From Anaerolineales bacterium UBA3071 (GTDB taxonomy: Bacteria > Chloroflexota > Anaerolineae > UBA3071): DNA of 11,286 nucleotides. This document shows, piece after piece, positions 6,376 to 11,286 of the stretch. The notes under the pieces are model-generated. The model made no database searches, had not been told where the DNA came from, and worked only from the letters and a program-made list of their open reading frames with translations. A program made the position numbers and the translations under genes. The first letter of the stretch is position 1. Each line of letters opens with the position of its first letter. The stretch covers positions 1 through 11,286 of the forward strand of contig DFBV01000098.1 of the NCBI GenBank assembly GCA_002366755.1, given 5' to 3'.

Positions 6376-7410
6376 ATGCCCGTCACCATCAAAAACATCG
6401 CTGCGGAACTGGGCCTCTCCGTGTCCACCGTCTCCAAGGCCCTCAACGACTACCCCGACATCGCCCCGCAAACCAGGCAACTGGTGAAAGAGACAGCCCG
6501 CCGTATGGGCTACCGGGCCAGCGCGGCCGCTCGCAGCCTGCGTACTCGCAGGACCAACACCATCGGGCTTATCTTCTGTATCATAGACCGCCACCTCACC
6601 GACCCCTATTACCTCGACCTCCTGGCCAGCATCGGTGAGGAATGTTCCCGACAGGGCTTCGATCTCTTGCTCTCCGTCTGCCCCGATCGGAGGCTGGAGC
6701 GTTCCGCCTACGAGAGGATGGTTGACGGCAAGAGGGTTGATGGCATGATCCTCACGGGCACCCGGCACGGAGATGGGCGCATCGCCTACCTTGTGGAAAG
6801 AGGATTCCCCTTCGTGTCCCTTGGCCGCTCAGAGAGGGACGGCGATTTCCCCTACGTTGATGTGGATGGGGCGAAGGGGATCAACGATGGGGTGCAGCAC
6901 CTCATTGATCAGGGATATGGACGCATTGGCTTCGTCGGCCTGCCCCCCGAGCTCGTCTGCGCTGGGCACCGTTTCCAGGGGTATCAAACGACCCTCGAAA
7001 AGGGCGGCCTGGGCCTCGATCCACGCCTGGTGACCCATTGTGACTGCTTGACTCAGGAGGCCGGTTATCAGGCCATGCAAGGCCTGCTCGAACTTGATGA
7101 GCCGCCCGACGCCGCCTGCGTCTGCAGCGACGTGATGGCCCTGGGGGCGATGGGTGCGGTTCAGGAGAGAGGATTGGCTATGGGGCGGGATTTCGGCATC
7201 GTTGGATTCGACGATATCCCCATGGCCGCCCAGGTCCAGCCCCCCCTGACATCCATCAGGCAACCGATATACGAGGTCGGCACCCGCCTCTGCCGGATGT
7301 TGATTAAAGTCGTCGAGGGTGAGCCCCTGGCCGAGAGCCACGTCATCCTGGGGCCCACCCTGGTGATTCGTGAATCGAGCGGACCCTATCAACGAGGATG
7401 GGCCAGATGA
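6376..7410 (+). CDS. LacI-family transcriptional regulator
   Basis: The 344-residue protein has the family layout. An N-terminal helix-turn-helix (TIKNIAAELGLSVSTVSKALND, residues 4-25) is followed by the hinge region (ASAAARSLRTRRT, about 48-60). A periplasmic-binding-protein-like sugar domain takes up the rest, with GIVGFDDIPMAAQVQPPLTSIRQP near the C-terminus. It should bind palindromes such as 6306-6315 and leave them when the cluster's sugar, or a product of it, binds. AGGAG at 6363-6367 supports the ATG at 6376. It lies directly upstream of the ABC permease genes on the same strand, so it probably represses its own operon. Which sugar it senses cannot be read from sequence; the GH130 gene downstream hints at a mannoside. 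Confidence 0.93.
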   Translation: MPVTIKNIAAELGLSVSTVSKALNDYPDIAPQTRQLVKETARRMGYRASAAARSLRTRRTNTIGLIFCIIDRHLTDPYYLDLLASIGEECSRQGFDLLLSVCPDRRLERSAYERMVDGKRVDGMILTGTRHGDGRIAYLVERGFPFVSLGRSERDGDFPYVDVDGAKGINDGVQHLIDQGYGRIGFVGLPPELVCAGHRFQGYQTTLEKGGLGLDPRLVTHCDCLTQEAGYQAMQGLLELDEPPDAACVCSDVMALGAMGAVQERGLAMGRDFGIVGFDDIPMAAQVQPPLTSIRQPIYEVGTRLCRMLIKVVEGEPLAESHVILGPTLVIRESSGPYQRGWAR

Positions 7411-7459
7411 TGAAACGAGAACTGTAGTTCCATATGTTATTATGGGGGGGAATTTGGTT

Positions 7460-8401
7460 ATGGAAGGAACGCTATCCAAATCACGTGGTTTGTTACCCTG
7501 GCAACAATTGAGATGGCTCATCCGTGGCAAGGGGGCCGAAAGGATGCAGGCTCTGTGGGCCTACGCCTTCCTGTCGCTGAGCGTGCTGGGGTTATTCATC
7601 TTCACGATACTGCCCATAATCGCTGCTTTTGGGCTGAGTTTCGTGGACTGGACGCTGCTCTCGCCCCCAAAGTGGGCCGGCACCAGCAATTTCCAACGTC
7701 TACTGGACGACGGCTACTTCTGGAATGCGCTCAAGAACACCTTCTATTACGTGGCCGGTGTGATGCCGGGCATCGCCATTTCCCTCTTCCTGGCCATGCT
7801 CCTCAATCAAAAACTGAGGTTCACCACCACCTACCGAGTCTTTTACTATCTGCCCACCATCACCATGTGGGTGGCCATCGCCCTGGTCTGGAAATGGCTC
7901 TACAGCCCCCAGTACGGCCTGGTCAACTGGGCGTTAGGCCTGATCGGAATCAAGGGCCCTGCCTGGCTCAGCGACCCCAGTTGGGCCATGCCGGCCCAGA
8001 TCTTCACCAGTTGGTGGAAAGGGGCCGGCTATAATATGCTCATCTTGCTAGCCGGCTTGCAGGGCATTCCTGAGATTTACTATGAGGCCGCGTCCATAGA
8101 TGGAGCCAACTGGTGGCAAAAGTTCCGCCACGTCACCCTGCCACTGCTCACCCCAACCATATATTTCGTAGTGGTGATGACCTTCATCGGTTCCTTTGGC
8201 GTGTTTTCCCAAATCTACATCATGACCGAGGGAGGGCCTGGCCAGGCGACGACCACCCTCATTTATTATCTCTTCCAAAATGCCTTCAAATACTTTGACG
8301 TCGGCTACGCCAATGTGCTGGCCATCGCTTTCTTTATCATCGTCTTTGTATTCACTCAAGTCCAGACCAAATTGCAGAAGCGGTGGGTACACTACACATA
8401 G
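7460..8401 (+). CDS. Carbohydrate ABC transporter permease, MalF/UgpA type
   Basis: The 313-residue membrane protein has about six hydrophobic segments, near residues 33-57, 94-116, 127-148, 181-203, 232-254 and 283-302. The cytoplasmic EAA loop, which docks on the ATPase, is YEAASIDGANWWQKFRHVTLP at 208-228. It forms the importer channel with the next permease. I place the start at ATG 7460, with GGGGGGA at 7445-7451 as ribosome site, leaving a 49-base gap after lacI. An ATG at 7442 is also possible. A GTG at 7370 would overlap lacI by 41 bases and add a non-conserved tail. A small inverted repeat, GAACTGTAGTTC, lies in the gap (7419-7430). Confidence 0.93.
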   Translation: MEGTLSKSRGLLPWQQLRWLIRGKGAERMQALWAYAFLSLSVLGLFIFTILPIIAAFGLSFVDWTLLSPPKWAGTSNFQRLLDDGYFWNALKNTFYYVAGVMPGIAISLFLAMLLNQKLRFTTTYRVFYYLPTITMWVAIALVWKWLYSPQYGLVNWALGLIGIKGPAWLSDPSWAMPAQIFTSWWKGAGYNMLILLAGLQGIPEIYYEAASIDGANWWQKFRHVTLPLLTPTIYFVVVMTFIGSFGVFSQIYIMTEGGPGQATTTLIYYLFQNAFKYFDVGYANVLAIAFFIIVFVFTQVQTKLQKRWVHYT

Positions 8402-8404
8402 CCC

Positions 8405-8428
8405 AGGGCGACCACGAGAGATCGCCCT
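8405..8428. promoter_or_regulatory. Intercistronic hairpin between the two permease genes
   Basis: AGGGCGA at 8405-8411 and its perfect reverse complement TCGCCCT at 8422-8428 form a 7-base stem with a 10-base loop in the 44-base gap. No U-tract follows. It may protect the upstream message or tune the second permease. Confidence 0.5.
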
Positions 8429-8445
8429 AACCATAGGAGAATGGT

Positions 8446-9300
8446 ATGGCAATCGCAACGAGAGGTTCATATCAACGGGTATCGCGGGCTACGGGCCGCA
8501 TCATCCTCCACGTCATCCTGCTGGGCGGGGCCGTCACCATGGTGGCGCCCTTTGTGTGGATGCTGTCCAGTTCCCTCAAGAAGAATCTCGAGGTGTTTCA
8601 CATCCCACCCACGCTCATCCCTGCGGTTCCTCAATGGCATAATTACGTAGAGATATTCAAAGTGGTCCCTTATAGCCGCTGGTTCCTCAACAGCACCTTC
8701 ATCGCCATCACCCACACGGTTCTCTACCTCTTTGTGGCTTCCTTGGCCGGCTACACCTTCTCCCGTCTGCGCTTCCCCGGCCGTGAGGCCATCTTCACCC
8801 TCTACCTGGCCACCCTCATGGTGCCAGGCGAGGTCACCCTCGTTCCCAAATTCATCTTGATGAAAGAACTACACCTGATTGACACCTTCGCGGCCGTGAT
8901 CGTGCCCGGAGCGTTCAATGCCTACGGAGTCTTTCTCCTGCGACAGTTCTTTGCGACCCTGCCAGATAGCCTGGAGGAAGCGGCCATCCTCGATGGGGCC
9001 TCGTATTTCAGGATTTACTGGAACATCATCCTGCCTCTGGCCGGGCCGGGCCTGGCCACTTTGGGTCTTTTCTCCTTCATGGGAGCCTGGAACGATTTCT
9101 TGTGGCCCCTCATCGTCATCAACTCCGAGAACATGAAGCCCCTCAGCGTAGGGTTGGCCAGTTTTCATGGCCTCTACGAGACCAACTGGCCCTACCTCAT
9201 GGCCGCTTCGACGCTGGCCCTGATCCCCATCATCATTATCTTCGTCGTTGCTCAGAAGTACTTCGTGCAGGGCATCGCTCTGACTGGGTTGAAGGAGTAA
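8446..9300 (+). CDS. Carbohydrate ABC transporter permease, MalG/UgpE type
   Basis: The 284-residue partner permease has a first membrane segment near residues 18-41 and further ones near 84-105, 115-135, 150-168, 199-222 and 252-270. The EAA loop is EEAAILDGASYFRIYWNIILP at 177-197. The C-terminal GIALTGLKE is typical of MalG-type permeases. AGGAG at 8435-8439, six bases before the ATG, fixes the start. It would pair with the preceding permease and take sugar from the lipoprotein encoded next. No ABC ATPase gene is present in the window, as in many family 1 sugar importers that share an MsmX/MsmK-like ATPase encoded elsewhere. Confidence 0.94.
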   Translation: MAIATRGSYQRVSRATGRIILHVILLGGAVTMVAPFVWMLSSSLKKNLEVFHIPPTLIPAVPQWHNYVEIFKVVPYSRWFLNSTFIAITHTVLYLFVASLAGYTFSRLRFPGREAIFTLYLATLMVPGEVTLVPKFILMKELHLIDTFAAVIVPGAFNAYGVFLLRQFFATLPDSLEEAAILDGASYFRIYWNIILPLAGPGLATLGLFSFMGAWNDFLWPLIVINSENMKPLSVGLASFHGLYETNWPYLMAASTLALIPIIIIFVVAQKYFVQGIALTGLKE

Positions 9301-9525
9301 ACGCGACGAGCATCGTGGGACACAGCAACGGGTTCGGTAATGAAACGAATAGATGACTGAAGGGAGAGGATTCGTTTGTCTCCCGACTCACTGTAGTGTT
9401 GTGGAAGCAAAGCGGACCTTGAGAAAGCTCATGACAAACGAGGGAGGTGATGCAAAGACAGACGACAAGTTGACGGCCAGTGATGTTCAATTGCCGTGTC
9501 AATCACTCCAGAAAGGAGGACTCAG
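9301..9525. other. 225-base gap before the solute-binding protein gene
   Basis: No promoter with good hexamers is visible. The stretch holds crossing complementary segments: AAACGAAT (9343-9350) with ATTCGTTT (9370-9377), and GGGAGA (9362-9367) with TCTCCC (9379-9384). A short frame runs from ATG 9431 to TGA 9529 (32 codons, no recognised domain) and overlaps the start of the next gene. The ribosome site AAAGGAGG (9512-9519) of the binding-protein gene ends the gap. Confidence 0.5.
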
Positions 9526-10854
9526 ATGAAAAGGATAGTAACAATAGGATTGTTCGTGATCCTGGTGGTTGCTCTGTTGACGGCGTGCGCTGCCAAAGAG
9601 ACCCCCGAACCGACCAAGGCACCCACTGCGGCCCCCGCCGTGGAGGAAAAGCCAAAGGAAATGAAGGCGGAACTAACGGTGATCCACTGGGGGAGCGAGG
9701 GGGAGAAGGACCTCGTCGAGGGCTGGATTGCCCAGTTCAACGAGGGATACCCCGACGTCAAGGTGGAGCAGATCCACGTCCCCCAGAACTACTGGGACAA
9801 GGTGGCCGCCATGTTCGCTGCCGGCACGCCGCCCGACCTGATGTACATGGGCTACCCCGAGATGGTGTTCTATGCCTCGGAGGGGACGCTCCTGCCTCTC
9901 GACGACTACATGGCCAGTGACCCTGAGATGAGCACGGATATGTTCTTCCCCTCCCTGATTGAGGCCTTCACCTACGAAGACAAGCTCTACGGGGTATCCA
10001 AGGACTGGAACAGCCAGGTGCTCTACTACAACGAGGCCCTCTTCGACGCGGCCGGGGTGTCCTATCCCGACGAGAACTGGACCTGGGACGACGTCCTCGA
10101 CGCGGCCAAGAAGATCGTGGCCGACACCGACGACGACGGCGTGACCGACCAGTGGGGCTTCGTCACCGACATAGGCATGAACCGCATCGGGGGCTGGATC
10201 TACGGCAACGGCGGCGGTTACCTCACCGAAGACAAGAGCGCCTGCATGCTCGACGATCCCGCTTCAGTGCAAGCCCTGGAGTTCCTTACCGGCATGATGT
10301 TTGATGAGAAAGTAGCTCCCAGCAAGATCGAGTTGGGCGAACTCTCGGCCAAGGACACCTTCTCCAGCGGCAAGGCAGGCATGTACGTCTGCGGCGGCTG
10401 GCGGGTGCTGGGCTTCCGCGACATCACCGACTTCGGGTGGGACATCGCTCCCATCCCCATCAGCCCCCACAGTGGCACACGGGGCACGGTGGTGGACACC
10501 GTCTCCTGGTCCATCGCCAAGGACTCCAAGTATCCCGACGCCGCCTGGGAACTGCTCAAGTTCTTCACCGGCGAAGCCGGCCAGGTGCGCATGGCCGAGG
10601 GAGGAACGGCGACCCCTTCGATGATCAAGTACGCCGAGTCTGAAGCCTTCCTCGATCCGACCCAAGCGCCTGCTCACCGGGATGTGTTGATCTCCTACAC
10701 CGTCGATGAGATCCACTACTACCCGGTCATCCCCAGAATGGGCGAGATGTGGGACGCCTGGGGCCAGGAACTGAGCGAGATGTGGCTGGGCCAGAAGTCG
10801 GTTGAGGATAGCGTCGCCGCCTTCTGCGAACGCATCGCACCCGCTCTGCCCTAA
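9526..10854 (+). CDS. Extracellular solute-binding lipoprotein of a sugar ABC importer (family 1)
   Basis: The 442-residue protein starts with a lipoprotein signal peptide: MKR, a hydrophobic core, and the lipobox LTAC with Cys21. A Pro/Thr/Ala/Glu-rich linker (about 22-50) follows, then a sugar-binding domain starting LTVIHWGSEGEKDLVEGW. Segments such as GTPPDLMYM, DKLYGVSKDWNSQVLYYN and AAWELLKFFTGEAGQ are typical of family 1 (MalE/UgpB-like) binding proteins. It would be anchored outside the membrane and deliver sugar to the two permeases. I chose ATG 9526 because the perfect AAAGGAGG lies six bases upstream and the signal peptide starts there; an upstream GTG at 9496 would put polar residues before it. 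The gene ends in tandem stops (TAATAG). The many Trp and Tyr residues fit a carbohydrate ligand; the exact sugar is unknown. Confidence 0.94.
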   Translation: MKRIVTIGLFVILVVALLTACAAKETPEPTKAPTAAPAVEEKPKEMKAELTVIHWGSEGEKDLVEGWIAQFNEGYPDVKVEQIHVPQNYWDKVAAMFAAGTPPDLMYMGYPEMVFYASEGTLLPLDDYMASDPEMSTDMFFPSLIEAFTYEDKLYGVSKDWNSQVLYYNEALFDAAGVSYPDENWTWDDVLDAAKKIVADTDDDGVTDQWGFVTDIGMNRIGGWIYGNGGGYLTEDKSACMLDDPASVQALEFLTGMMFDEKVAPSKIELGELSAKDTFSSGKAGMYVCGGWRVLGFRDITDFGWDIAPIPISPHSGTRGTVVDTVSWSIAKDSKYPDAAWELLKFFTGEAGQVRMAEGGTATPSMIKYAESEAFLDPTQAPAHRDVLISYTVDEIHYYPVIPRMGEMWDAWGQELSEMWLGQKSVEDSVAAFCERIAPALP

Positions 10855-10881
10855 TAGCGCACCCTCGGCTCTATCAGCCAA

Positions 10882-10915
10882 GAAGGGCACATGCCCGCTC
10901 TGGCATGTGCCCTTC
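10882..10915 (+). terminator. Long perfect hairpin after the binding-protein gene
   Basis: GAAGGGCACATGCC (10882-10895) and its exact reverse complement (10902-10915) form a 14-base stem with a 6-base loop, CGCTCT. It is followed by GTTCCC, not a U-run. It may be a partial terminator or a 3'-end stabiliser that keeps binding-protein message above that of the next gene. Confidence 0.65.
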
Positions 10916-10953
10916 GTTCCCAGATACCCACAAGCAATAGGACATCGACCACT

Positions 10954-11286
10954 ATGAAACTCGAGCGTTATGCCGGCAATCCCATTCTAGAGCCCAGGGG
11001 AGATGGATGGGAGTCCCTCGAAACCTACAACCCGGCTGCCATCCACATGGACGGCAAGATCCACCTGCTCTACCGCGCCACGGGAGAGTTCGTCCAGTAC
11101 ATCTCACGCCTCGGCCACGCCGTCTTTGACGAAAACCTCAACCTGGTGGATCGGTTTGACGAGCCATGCTTCTTGCCCGACCTGGAACTGTGGGAGAGGT
11201 CCGTCGAGGACGCCAGGCTCACAGCACTCGAGGGGCGCCTCTACATGACCTACGTCATCACGCCCACGCCGTGCCCCCCCTACTCT
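10954..11286 (+). CDS. GH130-family glycoside phosphorylase/hydrolase (N-terminal part, cut at right edge)
   Basis: The frame is open from ATG 10954 to the end of the window (111 codons). The start MKLERYAGNPILEP, then YNPAAIHMDGKIHLLYRA, the SRLGHAVF segment and SVEDARLTALEGRLYMTY follow the N-terminal part of GH130 enzymes in order. These act on beta-mannosides, mostly as phosphorylases that use inorganic phosphate and release mannose 1-phosphate. Asp86 in VEDAR is at the place of the EDPR motif, whose Asp is the likely proton donor; the Pro is Ala here. The residues that bind phosphate, and so tell phosphorylase from hydrolase, lie beyond the window. No signal peptide is seen, so it should act in the cytoplasm on imported sugar. 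Only a weak AGGA at 10939-10942 precedes the ATG. Confidence 0.82.
   Translation, partial: MKLERYAGNPILEPRGDGWESLETYNPAAIHMDGKIHLLYRATGEFVQYISRLGHAVFDENLNLVDRFDEPCFLPDLELWERSVEDARLTALEGRLYMTYVITPTPCPPYS

Noticed and set aside
7370..7459. GTG start of the first permease inside the end of lacI
   Set aside because: It would add a polar, non-conserved 30-residue tail; ATG 7460 has a ribosome site and gives the usual length.
9496..9525. GTG start of the binding protein
   Set aside because: It would place polar residues before the signal peptide; AAAGGAGG is correctly spaced only for ATG 9526.
11003..11248. 81-codon forward frame within the GH130 gene
   Set aside because: It is out of frame with the clear GH130 sequence and Ser/Thr-rich, a shadow.
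1..11286. Search for CRISPR array, tRNA or rRNA genes and transposase genes
   Set aside because: No regularly spaced repeats, no tRNA-like segment and no transposase-like protein could be recognised by eye; the 8-mer array at 356-387 is too short and has no spacers.

Overview
The window looks like a moderately GC-rich bacterial chromosome fragment, with visibly AT-richer patches around 5500-6350. The organism is probably a member of the Chloroflexota (Anaerolineae-like) or a similar anaerobic heterotroph. This placement is inference. It rests on the gene mix (ferredoxin-dependent oxoacid oxidoreductase, CoA-transferase, carbohydrate ABC importer with a Pro/Thr/Ala-rich lipoprotein linker, GH130) and on low-complexity and palindromic repeats between genes, not on a marker-gene comparison. 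All genes read on the + strand.

Region 1 (1-4376) is a catabolic cluster. It holds the alpha subunit (cut by the left edge), beta and gamma subunits of a 2-oxoacid:ferredoxin oxidoreductase of the VOR/KOR type. These are followed by an alanine dehydrogenase-family protein and a family I CoA-transferase (4-hydroxybutyrate/acetate type). Together they could carry an amino acid through its 2-oxoacid to acyl-CoA and then to a free acid, with reduced ferredoxin and NADH as products. Several junctions carry different low-complexity or inverted-repeat sequence, and some of it has become part of the protein termini.

Region 2 (4377-6290) holds holA (DNA polymerase III delta subunit), preceded by a C-run/G-run palindrome. 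A small AT-richer two-gene unit follows, encoding a DUF4258-like and a DUF2283-like protein. It has its own sigma70-like promoter and is closed by a strong hairpin. It resembles a toxin-antitoxin-type pair, but that role is not shown by the sequence.

Region 3 (6291-11286) is a sugar-use cluster. A consensus TTGACA-17-TATAAT promoter with a LacI-type palindrome in its spacer drives a LacI-family regulator. Next come two MalF/MalG-type permeases, a lipoprotein solute-binding protein, a long hairpin, and the first 111 codons of a GH130 enzyme cut by the right edge. No ATPase gene for the importer is in the window. GH130 membership suggests beta-mannosides as substrate.

No rRNA, tRNA, CRISPR array, insertion sequence or origin was recognised.
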